Shown: one piece after another, positions 24,305 through 33,965 of the stretch
How positions within the stretch are numbered: the stretch's first letter is position 1
Layout: each line of letters begins with the position of its first letter
Assembly (NCBI GenBank): GCA_029990175.1
Contig: JARKIP010000017.1
Coordinates: forward strand, 11,798,001 to 11,862,000
Length of the DNA stretch: 64,000 nt
Direction of reading: 5' to 3'
Source: Petunia secreta
Lineage: Eukaryota > Streptophyta > Magnoliopsida > Solanales > Solanaceae
Notes under the pieces: model-generated
What the model saw: only the letters and a program-made list of their open reading frames with translations
Told to the model about the DNA's origin: nothing
The model's database searches: none
Translations under genes and position numbers: made by a program

Positions 24305-27300
24305 ATGGCTGGAAACGATGGCAAAAGCATTGAGAAGCCTGAGTTGTCGTTAGCCGATCTCATGGCTGCGATACACAGTGTCAGTGCCGATGTGAGAGGA
24401 GTGAGTGCTCGAGTAACTCAACTCGAACAGGGAAGTGCGTCCGTGGCCATGCATGGGTCCGGCGCTGGAACAAGCGAATCCACTCCGATGAAACCTGAGC
24501 TGTATGCTGAGCTTCTTCGACAACATCAGTTGACGAGTGAAGCAATTCGAAGAGAGCTTAACTTGGGCAATCCCCAAGCACAACAAAACTTGGGCAATCC
24601 CCAAGCTGGAAATCAAAACTTGGGCATTCCCCGAGGAGAGAGGTTACCACTTCCAAGGGCCCGAAGAGACCTTGGTGCTGTAACCGAAGAGATTGATGAA
24701 GAGGAATTTCCCGAGGACGAATATGAGCGTGAGCCGCCATTCGCTCAACGAAGGCAAGCTCACCGAGGACGTGGAAATTTCCGAGGTCGAGGCCGAGGCG
24801 CAAATGTTGAAAGAAATATTGGGCGTGAGGCTGATGATCGAGAAGATGAGTTTCTCGAACAGGTTCGTGGTGTTCGAGACTCAAACTTGAACAGTGTCAA
24901 GATCACTATTCCACCCTTTAAAGGAACTAGTGATCCCGATGAGTATCTTGAATGGAAGCTTAAAATGGAGCGCATCTTTGAAACCAATGAGATGACCGAT
25001 GAGAGAAAAGCTGCCCATGCCATTGCTTCGTTCGAAGCTTATGCATCAACATGGTGGGAATCTGACAAGAGACATAGACGAAGGAATGACTATCCAGTAG
25101 TCACTACCTGGCCACAGTTGATGAGAGCGATGGATGGTAAGTATTTGAGTGCCAAGTACAGACAGACTCAAATGCAAAAGCTCTATGAGTTGAAGCAAGG
25201 GTCCAAGTCAGTCCAAGAGTATCACGATGAGTTCGAAAAGGTTCGATTGAATCTTGATCTGGTCGAAGACGAAGAGCAAGCCATTATCAGATTCAAAAAT
25301 GGCTTGGCTAGGGATGTGTCATCTCAGTTGAGACTCCACGTGTACCACACGTTGGAAGGTGTGTTTGATGCTGCCACCGAAGCTGAAAAATTGGTGAAGG
25401 ACGATAAGGCAAACCGGTATCGAGGAGTCACTACTTCTACTCCTTTGAACCGAAGTAAAGAATGGAAGAGTCCAAACCAAGCAAGTGCTAACACTGTTCG
25501 AGATTCGAAGAGACCCTTCGAAAGAGGTGTGACCGTTAACCAACCAAGAGAAGTGGGAGGTAAAGTGCAACTAAGCTCTCCTAGTGCTTCAAATATTCAG
25601 TGTCACAAATGCAAAGGTTATGGTCACATGGCAAAAGAGTGTCCAACTCGCAAAGTTATGCTTTTGCTCGAAGATGGAACCGTCCATGAGCAAGCGAGTG
25701 ACACCGAGGAGGAAATTATCGAGGAGATTGATCGAGCTGAAGTTGATGATGATCATGAGGCTGCCGAAGCTGATCATCCGGAAATGTTTCTTGTGGTTCG
25801 AAGGAATTTGAGCTGCATGACTCTTGAAGAAGAGGACAACCAAAGAGAAAACCTCTTTCATGCCCGATGTCGAGTGAGGGGAAAGGTGTGTTCGATGATC
25901 ATTGATTCTGGTAGTTGTGCCAATGTAGTGAGCCAAACTTTGGTTTCACAAATGGGATTACCTACGATGAAGCATCCCCACCCTTACAAGTTACAATGGC
26001 TGAATGAGTGTGGAGAATTGAGAGTTGTCAAACAAGTGTGGATCAAGTTCAAAATCGGAGAGTATCAAGATGAAATGATATTCGATGTGGTTCCGATGCA
26101 AGCTTGTCATTTGCTATTGGGTCGACCGTGGCAGTATGACCGAACAGCTATTCACAATGGCAGATCCAACACTTACACTGTGAATCTCGATGGGAAGAGT
26201 TTTATACTCAAACCCTTGTCTCCAAAACAAGTCACCGAGGACTATAAACGAATGAAAGAATTGAAAGAAGCGGCCAAAGCTAAGCTTTCGATGGGTGCAA
26301 AATTGGGGCCCGAAGAGACAAACTCACCAATCGAAGTGAAAGGAATTTGTGCAATCATGCAACCCGGTGAGATCTTACGAGGCAACGACCACGGTCAGAT
26401 GATGATTTGCCTCGTGCACAAGGGTATCTTTCTAAACTCTAATGATGATTTTTCTAATGATAACCCTTTGCCTTTGTTTGTTCGTAAAGTTTTGCAGGAC
26501 TTCGAGGACATGTTTCCCGAGGAAATGCCAGGTGGATTACCTCCGATGAGAGGAATCGAGCACCAAATTGACTTCGTACCAGGGTCTCAAATACCTAACA
26601 AACCTGCATACCGGTGTAATCCCGAAGACACCAAAGAGCTCCAACGGCAGGTTGATGAATTGCTGAACAAGGGCCTCGTTCGAGAGAGCTTGAGTCCTTG
26701 CGCCGTTCCAGTTATCCTTGTTCCGAAGAAGGATGGGACATGGCGAATGTGTGTTGACTGTCGAGCAGTAAACAAAATAACGGTAAAGTATCGTCATCCT
26801 ATCCCTCGATTAGATGACATGCTAGATGAATTAAGTGGTTCTTCATGCTTTTCGAAGATAGACCTCAGGTCCGCTTACCACCAGATCCGAATGAAACCCG
26901 GAGACGAGTGGAAAACTGCATTCAAGACCAAATTCGGTCTCTATGAATGGTTGGTGATGCCTTTTGGCTTATCCAATGCACCGAGCACATTCATGCGACT
27001 GATGAACCATGTGCTCAAACCGTTCATAAATAAGTTTGTTGTCGTTTATTTCGATGACATACTTGTTTATAGCAGAACCGTGGATGAACATGTCGACCAC
27101 CTAAGGCAAGTACTAGATAAGCTTCGAGAAGAGAAGTTGTATGCCAACTTCAAGAAATGCGCCTTTGGTGTCGATCGTGTAGTCTTTCTTGGATTTGTTG
27201 TCAGTGCTAATGGTGTCGAAGTCGACGAATCAAAAGTCGAAGCCATCAAAGATTGGCCAACTCCAACCTCGGTATCACAAGTTCGTAGCTTCCATGGCTT

Positions 27301-29356
27301 AGCTAGCTTTTACCGAAGGTTTGTTCGTGACTTTAGCACCGTGGCAGCTCCTTTAACCGAGCTGGTGAAGAAAGACAATCCATTTGTGTGGGGAGAGTCC
27401 CAAGAGAGGGCTTTCCAAGAGTTGAAGCGGAGGCTTTGTTCTGCCCCGTTGTTGCAACTCCCTGACTTCGGCAAAGCATTCGAAGTCGAGTGTGATGCGT
27501 CTGGAGTTGGGATCGGGGGAGTGCTGATGCAAGATTCGAAGCCGATCGCTTACTTTAGCGAAAAGCTTAAGGGTGCAGCCTTGAATTACTCAACGTATGA
27601 CAAGGAACTGTATGCCCTCGTTCGAGCACTCGCCCATTGGCAGCATTATTTGTGGCCTCGAGAATTTGTGATCAAAAGTGATCATGAATCTTTGAAACAT
27701 CTCCGAGGTCAGGAGAAATTGAATCGAAGACATGCCAAGTGGGTTGAATTTATTGAAAGCTTTCCCTATGTAATTCATTACAAAAAGGGAAAAGATAATG
27801 TTGTGGCCGATGCGCTATCAAGGAAATTTGCCTTAGCGACCACTCTCGCCTCTAGGCTCATGGGATTCGAAAGCATCAAGTCGATGTACGAGGACGATCC
27901 CAAGCTGAAATGTGTTCGAGACGCAATCTTGAGTGGCCGAAAGGTTGAGAAATATCAGTGGCATGATGGCTACCTCTTCAAAAATGGGAGGGTTTGTGTG
28001 CCAGTGTCATCGTGGAGAGAGCTCTTGGTTCGAGAAGCTCACTCAGGTGGACTGATGGGACACTTCGGTGTCGATAAAACTCTTGGTATCTTGACCGAGC
28101 AGTTCCATTGGCCCAAAATGCGACGAGATGTGGAAAAGCTTTGCAACGCTTGTCTCGTTTGCAAGAAAGCAAAATCGAAGTCCAACCCTCATGGATTGTA
28201 CACCCCGTTGCCTGTGCCTGATCGACCTTGGGTTGATATATCCATGGACTTTGTCTTGGGGTTACCGAGGTCGGGGGGAGGACATGATAGCATCTTCGTT
28301 GTGGTTGACCGTTTTTCAAAAATGGCTCACTTTATTCCTTGCAAAAAGTGTGATGATGCACAGCATGTAGCTACATTGTTTGTTTCTAACGTGTTAAAAT
28401 TGCATGGTGTACCTCGTACTATTGTGAGTGATCGAGACTCGAAGTTCTTGAGTCATTTTTGGAAGTGTTTGTGGGGTGCCCTCGGCACCAAGCTACTATT
28501 CTCGACGTCTCACCATCCTCAGACTGATGGACAGACCGAGGTAGTTAACCGAACCTTGGGATCGTTGCTTCGGGCAATGACCAACGGGAAGGTTGGAAAC
28601 TGGGCTGATCGTTTGCCCATGATGGAATTCGCATACAATCGAACGGTGCATAGAATGATCAACATGACTCCGTTTGAATGTGTGTATGGCTTTAATCCTT
28701 TGATTCCACTTGATTTAACCCCATTGCCTCGAGATTCTGTTCTTGATTTTGAAGGTACTCGACGAGCAGCTGCCTTGATCGAATTGCATGCAAGGGTGAA
28801 GAAGAACCTCGAGGAGGCCTATGCAAAGGTTGCCTTAAAGAAAAACAAGGGGCGTAAAAAGTTGGAATTAAAGAAGGGAGATTGGGTTTGGGTTCACTTC
28901 CGAAAGGAACGCTTCCCGAACCAAAGGAAAGGAAAGTTGGCTCCTCGAGGGGATGGTCCATTTCAAGTGTTGACCAAGATCAACAACAATGCCTACGTGA
29001 TCGACCTCCCTGGTGAGTATAACGTGTCCAACACCTTTAATGTTGCTGACTTAGTTCCTTGTGTTGTAGGTCCGACTTCGGAGGACGAGGAGGGCTTGAT
29101 TTCGAGGACGAAATCTTCTCAAGAAGGGGAGGATGATGCAGCCCGAACACGTGCTGATCAAGTGTTCGATCCACCGAGGAGACCGATGACAAGAAGCCAA
29201 GCCAAGCTGCTGCACGATGTGCATGTTCACTTAGCCTGGCCGAAGGAAAACAATTGCTCCGAAGCTGAGTGGCCGAGCTCAAGAATCGAAGGCATTATCT
29301 TCAGATTTGAGCCCGATGGCAAAGTGACCGAGGACAATGAGCTCGAAGACAATTGA
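24305..29356 (+). CDS. gag-pol: Intact Gag-Pol polyprotein of element N (1683 aa)
   Basis: One open frame from the first ATG (24305) to TGA at 29354. Domain order: gag with GNPQ-type repeats (about residues 85-110), an RGRGRG patch and the capsid-like region; CCHC knuckle (CHKCKGYGHMAKEC, 433-446); retropepsin (IDSGS, Asp534); RT (YFDD, 915-918); RNase H (ECDAS, Asp1064); integrase with HHCC finger from His1246 and catalytic Asp1315, Asp1376, Glu1412 (35 residues between the last two). The tail ISRTKSSQEGEDDA...PRRPMTRSQAK resembles the CR-type C-terminus of CRM elements, and residues 1610-1683 are encoded by the 3' LTR. No stop, frameshift or active-site loss is seen, so this copy may be autonomous. 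There is no separate gag stop; the relative dosage of Gag and Pol must be set some other way. Confidence 0.95.
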   Translation: MAGNDGKSIEKPELSLADLMAAIHSVSADVRGVSARVTQLEQGSASVAMHGSGAGTSESTPMKPELYAELLRQHQLTSEAIRRELNLGNPQAQQNLGNPQAGNQNLGIPRGERLPLPRARRDLGAVTEEIDEEEFPEDEYEREPPFAQRRQAHRGRGNFRGRGRGANVERNIGREADDREDEFLEQVRGVRDSNLNSVKITIPPFKGTSDPDEYLEWKLKMERIFETNEMTDERKAAHAIASFEAYASTWWESDKRHRRRNDYPVVTTWPQLMRAMDGKYLSAKYRQTQMQKLYELKQGSKSVQEYHDEFEKVRLNLDLVEDEEQAIIRFKNGLARDVSSQLRLHVYHTLEGVFDAATEAEKLVKDDKANRYRGVTTSTPLNRSKEWKSPNQASANTVRDSKRPFERGVTVNQPREVGGKVQLSSPSASNIQCHKCKGYGHMAKECPTRKVMLLLEDGTVHEQASDTEEEIIEEIDRAEVDDDHEAAEADHPEMFLVVRRNLSCMTLEEEDNQRENLFHARCRVRGKVCSMIIDSGSCANVVSQTLVSQMGLPTMKHPHPYKLQWLNECGELRVVKQVWIKFKIGEYQDEMIFDVVPMQACHLLLGRPWQYDRTAIHNGRSNTYTVNLDGKSFILKPLSPKQVTEDYKRMKELKEAAKAKLSMGAKLGPEETNSPIEVKGICAIMQPGEILRGNDHGQMMICLVHKGIFLNSNDDFSNDNPLPLFVRKVLQDFEDMFPEEMPGGLPPMRGIEHQIDFVPGSQIPNKPAYRCNPEDTKELQRQVDELLNKGLVRESLSPCAVPVILVPKKDGTWRMCVDCRAVNKITVKYRHPIPRLDDMLDELSGSSCFSKIDLRSAYHQIRMKPGDEWKTAFKTKFGLYEWLVMPFGLSNAPSTFMRLMNHVLKPFINKFVVVYFDDILVYSRTVDEHVDHLRQVLDKLREEKLYANFKKCAFGVDRVVFLGFVVSANGVEVDESKVEAIKDWPTPTSVSQVRSFHGLASFYRRFVRDFSTVAAPLTELVKKDNPFVWGESQERAFQELKRRLCSAPLLQLPDFGKAFEVECDASGVGIGGVLMQDSKPIAYFSEKLKGAALNYSTYDKELYALVRALAHWQHYLWPREFVIKSDHESLKHLRGQEKLNRRHAKWVEFIESFPYVIHYKKGKDNVVADALSRKFALATTLASRLMGFESIKSMYEDDPKLKCVRDAILSGRKVEKYQWHDGYLFKNGRVCVPVSSWRELLVREAHSGGLMGHFGVDKTLGILTEQFHWPKMRRDVEKLCNACLVCKKAKSKSNPHGLYTPLPVPDRPWVDISMDFVLGLPRSGGGHDSIFVVVDRFSKMAHFIPCKKCDDAQHVATLFVSNVLKLHGVPRTIVSDRDSKFLSHFWKCLWGALGTKLLFSTSHHPQTDGQTEVVNRTLGSLLRAMTNGKVGNWADRLPMMEFAYNRTVHRMINMTPFECVYGFNPLIPLDLTPLPRDSVLDFEGTRRAAALIELHARVKKNLEEAYAKVALKKNKGRKKLELKKGDWVWVHFRKERFPNQRKGKLAPRGDGPFQVLTKINNNAYVIDLPGEYNVSNTFNVADLVPCVVGPTSEDEEGLISRTKSSQEGEDDAARTRADQVFDPPRRPMTRSQAKLLHDVHVHLAWPKENNCSEAEWPSSRIEGIIFRFEPDGKVTEDNELEDN
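29099..29133 (+). promoter_or_regulatory. Stem-loop and polypurine tract of element N
   Basis: ATTTCG-AGGA-CGAAAT (29099-29114) is a perfect 6-bp stem with 4-base loop; AAGAAGGGGAGGA (29121-29133) abuts the LTR and primes plus-strand synthesis. Both lie inside the gag-pol frame. Confidence 0.85.
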
Positions 29357-29884
29357 GCGTCCGAAGGAAACAAGTGTGTCCGAGCAGACAATCGAGAACC
29401 GAAGCCAAGGCTTACCGAAGTCAAAGTCTGCCGAACACATTTTAACTCAGCCCTGCGTGGCTTATTTCTATTGGTCAACTGTGACCCTTTTACTAGTTTA
29501 CCCTTAGTATTTCCTATATAAACCTTGTTTCCTTTCATTGTAGATAGCTAGTTTTTGAACATTGATGAATTGAATGAAAGTGCCGAGCACATTTCTTCTT
29601 GTCTCCGTCGTGAGCAAAACCCCGGTGAGGGCTTTTAAGGACTTGTGGCTTTCGGTTAGTCCGATTGAACATTCCTCTTGATCATTCAGTTTGCAAGAGG
29701 CAATGTTCTCTTGAGGATTGTTGCATAGTATAGGTGATCCTTGTATCCCTTTTGATTGAACTTTGAGACAGGTTCCTCACTGTTCTTTCGAAAGAAGCAA
29801 GTTTTGTCTTGCTTCTATCTTTATCTTTCTTGTTTGTTCTTCCGCGTTTGTGCTAGCAACCCCTTCGGGAATTGTATTGCACCA
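29134..29884 (+). repeat. 3' LTR of element N (751 bp)
   Basis: 99.7% identical by eye to 22354-23104. Its first 223 bp encode the end of gag-pol. A chimeric open frame (from 29763) runs from this LTR into B's RNase H; it is an accident of the insertion. Confidence 0.96.
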
Positions 29885-29889
29885 GTATG

Positions 29890-31921
29890 ACAAGGAGTTG
29901 TATGCCCTAGTGAGAGCTTTGGCCCATTGGCGACGCTATCTATGGCCTCGGGAATTTATGATCAAGAGTGACCATGAGTCACTCAAGCATCTAAGAGGCC
30001 AAGAGATGTTGAACAAAAGACATGCCAAGTGGGTGGAGTTCATTGAGTCTTTTCCCTATGTAATTCATTACAAGAAGGGCAAGGACAATGTTGTAGCCGA
30101 TGCGCTTTCTAGGAAGTTCGCCCTTGCTACCACTCTTGCTTCTAGACTTATGGGTTTTGAGAGTATAAAATCTTTGTATGAACATGACCCAAAGTTCAAG
30201 AGCATTCATGATGCTCTAGTGAGTGGGAAGCGAGTGGAGAAGTACCAATGGGTAGATGGCTACATTTTCAAGAAAGGGAGAGTATGTGTCCCCGAGTCCT
30301 CTTGGCGAGAATTGCTAGTGCGTGAAGCACATTGTGGAGGCTTGATATGTCACTTTGGGAGGGATAAGACTTTGGCTATTCTTATGGAGCAATTCCATTG
30401 GCCTAAGATGGGGTTGCATGTTGAGCGGCTATGCAATGCTTGTTTAGATTGCAAGCACGCCAAGTCTAAGTCGAATCCCCATGGCTTGTACACTCCTTTG
30501 CCTATTCCTACTAGCCCGTGGATGGACATTTCTATGGATTTTGTTATGGGATTGCCACGGTCTAGAGGGGGACATGATAGCATTTATGTTGTCGTGGATA
30601 GGTTCTCCAAAATGGCTCACTTCATTCCTTGTAAAAAGAGTGTGACGCACACCATGTAGCTTCCTTGTTCATTGATAATGTGTTAAAATTGCATGGCGTG
30701 CCTCAAACCATTGTGAGTGATAGGGACACTAAGTTCCTAAGCCATTTTTGGAGATGCTTGTGGGGTGCCCTTGGCACCAAATTGTTGTTCTCTACGTCCC
30801 ACCACCCTCAAACGGATGGTCAAACCGAGGTGGTGAACCGAACCTTGGGGTCTCTTCTTAGAGCTATGACCCGAGGTAAGGCCGGGACTTGGGTGGAGAA
30901 GTTACCACTCATGGAGTTTGCATATAATCGCACCTTGCATAGAATAATTGGCATGACTCCATTTGAGTGCGTTTATGGTTTTAATCCTTTGATTCCACTT
31001 GATCTTACCCCTTTGCCAAGGGAAATGGTTGTTAATGTTGAAGGTACAAGCCGAGCTAAGGCTTTGATGGAACTCCATGCCAAAGCAAAGAAGAACTTGG
31101 AGGAAGCTTATGAAAAGCTAGCCACCAAGAAGAACAAGGGGAGGAAGAAGGTGGAATTCAAGAAAGGAGATTGGGTGTGGGTGCACTTCCGGAAAGAAAG
31201 ATTTCCAAGCATTCGAAAAGGGAAGTTAGCACCCCGAGGAGATGGTCCGTTCCAAGTGATATCTAAGATCAACAACAATGCCTATGTGATTGATCTACCC
31301 GGTGAGTACAATGTTTCAAATACTTTCAATGTTATTGACTTGGCTCCTTGTGATGTAGGTGATGCCGTGGAGGATGACGCCTTAATTTCGAGGACGAAAT
31401 CTTCTCAAGAAGGGGAGGATGATGCCGGGCAAACTAGCTCGAGACCTTTTACGAGAAGCCAAGCCAAAGCTATACAAGACGCTCACCTACGCTTGGTTTG
31501 GAGAGGCGTGGATGATGTGAGCTCGGGAGGGGACTTGAAGACAATGCCATTGGAGCTCAATCCATGTGGAAACAGGGCAGGAAACAGTGCAGGAAGCAGG
31601 GGAGCAAAACAGGGCATAACAGGGGAGCACCTGCTGAGCTTACTGCCTGAAGCTGAACTTTTGTTCTTCGCGATCGCGTGCACACCATCGCGATCGCGAA
31701 GAGGAATCATTTTGTCTTCGCCGTCGCGCCTTGTCCCGCGCGATCGCGCGACCCAGCATTTAAGTGTGCCTCGCGATCGCATATATCCCTGCGCGATCGC
31801 GATGAACACTTGGGCAGCTGCGGACCAGAATCTAGGAAAACTTGTAAAGGGGTGTTATAAATACACCCCTCTTTCATTTATTGCTCTTTACCTTACCTTG
31901 AACACAAAACACATTAAATGA
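29890..31921 (+). pseudogene. pol: RNase H and integrase (3' part) of element B
   Basis: Continues the frame cut at 22353. RNase H resumes with the KELYALVRALAHW segment, then DALSRK (about 30098), the HHCC finger (about 30330-30453), SDRDTKF (about 30716) and the QTDGQTEVVNRTL box (about 30811-30849). A deletion with frameshift near 30640 disrupts the integrase core between the finger and the second Asp. The frame ends at 31921, deep in the 3' LTR, giving a long LTR-encoded tail of about 166 codons. Confidence 0.9.
31385..31419 (+). promoter_or_regulatory. Stem-loop and polypurine tract of element B
   Basis: ATTTCG-AGGA-CGAAAT at 31385-31400, then AAGAAGGGGAGGA abutting the LTR at 31420. 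Same block as in N. Confidence 0.85.
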
Positions 31922-32164
31922 GCATTGCTCTTGACATTGTAACCATTTTGGCTTGAATCAATTGGATGAATCCAAGTTGCTCTTCAATCCATCTTCGATC
32001 ATTCTATTTGCTAGAGCCTCGTGTCTCTTGAGGATAGTTGCTTAGCGTAGGTGATTCTTTCCAATCGTTTGGGGTGTAACGGAACAAGTTCTTCGTTGCT
32101 ACTTCAGTGTAAGTCTAGTCTCGTTTTTATCTCTTTATCGCTTTCGTAGGTTTACCCTGCATCA
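31420..32164 (+). repeat. 3' LTR of element B (745 bp)
   Basis: Matches 17039-17789 except about four substitutions and a 6-bp gap near 32105. The palindrome cluster is at 31669-31801 and the TATA-centred inverted repeat at about 31848-31870. Confidence 0.95.
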
Positions 32165-32867
32165 ATAAGGGTTAAGTACCAAACAATGCCCGTAAGAACG
32201 GGGTCGAACTCAATAATCTTGTTATAATCTAGTAGTGAAACCTTGTTATAAAAGCTTGTATTGTGAAATTTCGACTCGGACACGTGACAACCGGAGCGTG
32301 AAATTCTAAGTGTTGGTCACGAAGTGTTTAATCATGAGGGTCACAGAAGAAAAGCTTTGAAGCTATATCGTTCGGGTTGACACGGCACAGAGTGTCCAAG
32401 TCATGCAAACCGGATACCATGCTACTGAATAGCTCTATGATCTAACCATTTTGAGAGTAAGATCATGGGCCACTCATGATCAGAACATGGGATATGGGTC
32501 ATAAATTCCCACGATCAGCGTTACTTAGGCTACTATAAAATCCTCTTCACCCTATTGTAAAAGGCATTTAAAAATATATGCAAAAACACTATCAAATGGT
32601 AATCTGAACATATTAATAGAATCATCTATTGTTTCTTACTATTGTTGTTGTTATTTTCGTCTTGATTTATGTTATTACAGCTTTGATACAATAAATTGCT
32701 TGTAACCCTTTTAAAAATTCAATTGTGTTATAAATTTCGATTTAGAGGCATACAATTTGGTGCCCACCGTGGGGCTCAAGCAATTAAGTTTTGTTCAAAG
32801 GTTGTAGCACAAACTTAACTTTATTCGTTTCAGTCTGTTAAAGTTGTTGATAACACAGAAAATCAAA
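32165..32867 (+). mobile_element. Tat/Ogre-type element: LTR end, primer site and leader
   Basis: An LTR-like tail ends near 32755, followed by TGGTGCCCACCGTGGGGC (from 32758), the primer-site style junction seen in Tat-lineage Ty3/gypsy elements. B inserted into or beside this LTR, as its ATAAG flank continues the sequence. The LTR's own 5' end is not resolved. Confidence 0.55.
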
Positions 32868-33104
32868 ATGGAGATCACACTCGCCCCGTTGGGCTACAAG
32901 GTCGGCACTGTTGAAGATGCTTTAGCTACCCCAGCCAGTGTAGGCGACCCAAGTTCGTCGGAGTCTGGAACTCGACACATGCAACTTATGAATAGAACTC
33001 GTGAGCAATTTTCAGAGTAGTCTAGAGTTAACGAGGAAATGCGCAGCTCGTTACAAGCTATTTCGGAGAGTGTTAGATTTGTTGCCACTCCTACAAACAC
33101 TCTG
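32868..33104 (+). pseudogene. gag: N-terminal gag fragment of the Tat-type element
   Basis: ATG at 32868 begins a frame (MEITLAPLGYKV...) that runs about 50 codons, hits TAG at 33018 and then reads on (EEMRSSLQAISESVRF) to the junction at about 33104. I do not recognise a domain; position after a Tat-type primer site and the downstream + strand gag at 38480 make gag the best reading. Confidence 0.4.
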
Positions 33105-33645
33105 TGTTGGCCTAAATCTGATTAGGACAATAAATCGAATTTATTTTGGGTTAACAAGCAATTGTTTGTATCAAAGTCGCGGAATAACAAGAAATACAAC
33201 AAAGAAGTTCGAACAGTAACAAAGACACAAAAGTCTGTGTTTGTTGATTATTTTCGGAATGCCTTTACATAGTTTTCCAGTGACTATTTATAGTCTACAA
33301 GAATAAAATGGAAATAAATACATTTAATGGCTATTCTTCCACGTTCGATCATGGTCAGCCCATGATCTTCCTCTTAAATGTCCATATAACGATCGACAGT
33401 TACAGAAGACAAAACCTCATTCGCCAAAGAGCAAATCTTCCCCGAAGGGTAAACTGCTTGTCTCGTGATGGTTATCCTTCTGTCAACCCGAGCAATAACT
33501 CTTAGCCAAGATTTATTCTTGCCCGAGGCATCTAGCCTCAGGAATAAAGCAAGCTTCTTCGAGGGGTGTTCTTTAGAAGACTCAACCAAACCATCCCTCA
33601 AGCCCTAGCGCCAAGGCTCGGTAAATTTTCACCCAATACAGATAG
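33105..33645 (-). repeat. 3' LTR candidate of the Grande-like remnant
   Basis: On the minus strand it would start TGTATTGGGTGAAA just after the purine tract and end GGCCAACA. No second copy is in the window, so the limits are tentative. Confidence 0.4.
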
Positions 33646-33965
33646 TCCCCCCACCCCTCAGATAATTACCAGGATTTTTCAAGGGGTGGAACGAAAAGCG
33701 ACGTGGCAAATTATCCGCCAAGAAATTTGAAAAGGTAACCGTCTCTTCAAAATCATATTCACTACACCCAGCGTCTTTTGAGCGGTCGAGGTCTCTTGTT
33801 TTACCTTCCCAATATAAACGCCTTGATGACAATTTAAAGTACATGTGCAATTCTTCTCCTATAAGTTAGCCAATTCATCCGTCGTTTTCATTACTTCAAA
33901 TTTTCTGATCAACAGTGAAAACTTCTTGCAACTCATACTCTCTCTTTTTGAGAATTTCTTTCACC

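Larger units (their letters stand above)
22354..29884 (+). mobile_element. Element N: young full-length CRM-type chromovirus nested in B
   Basis: 7531 bp, with identical-length LTRs (751 bp) that differ at only two sites (near 22895/29675 and at 22980/29760). GTATG flanks it (22349-22353, 29885-29889) and comes from B's RNase H sequence. It has a primer site, a leader, one uninterrupted gag-pol frame, and a polypurine tract directly before the 3' LTR. RT, integrase and the LTR-encoded C-terminal tail fit the CRM clade of plant chromoviruses, known for centromere-directed members; whether N targets centromeres cannot be told here. Confidence 0.96.
17039..32164 (+). mobile_element. Element B: Ty3/gypsy chromovirus, split by nested element N
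   Basis: Both LTRs (17039-17789, 31420-32164) are present and ATAAG flanks them (17034-17038 and 32165-32169). Without N and its duplicated GTATG the element is about 7.6 kb. The LTRs differ by about four substitutions and one 6-bp gap. Gag-pol is broken by stops and frameshifts as well as by N. Its closest relative here is C, on the opposite strand, with nearly the same gag and LTR motifs. Confidence 0.95.
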
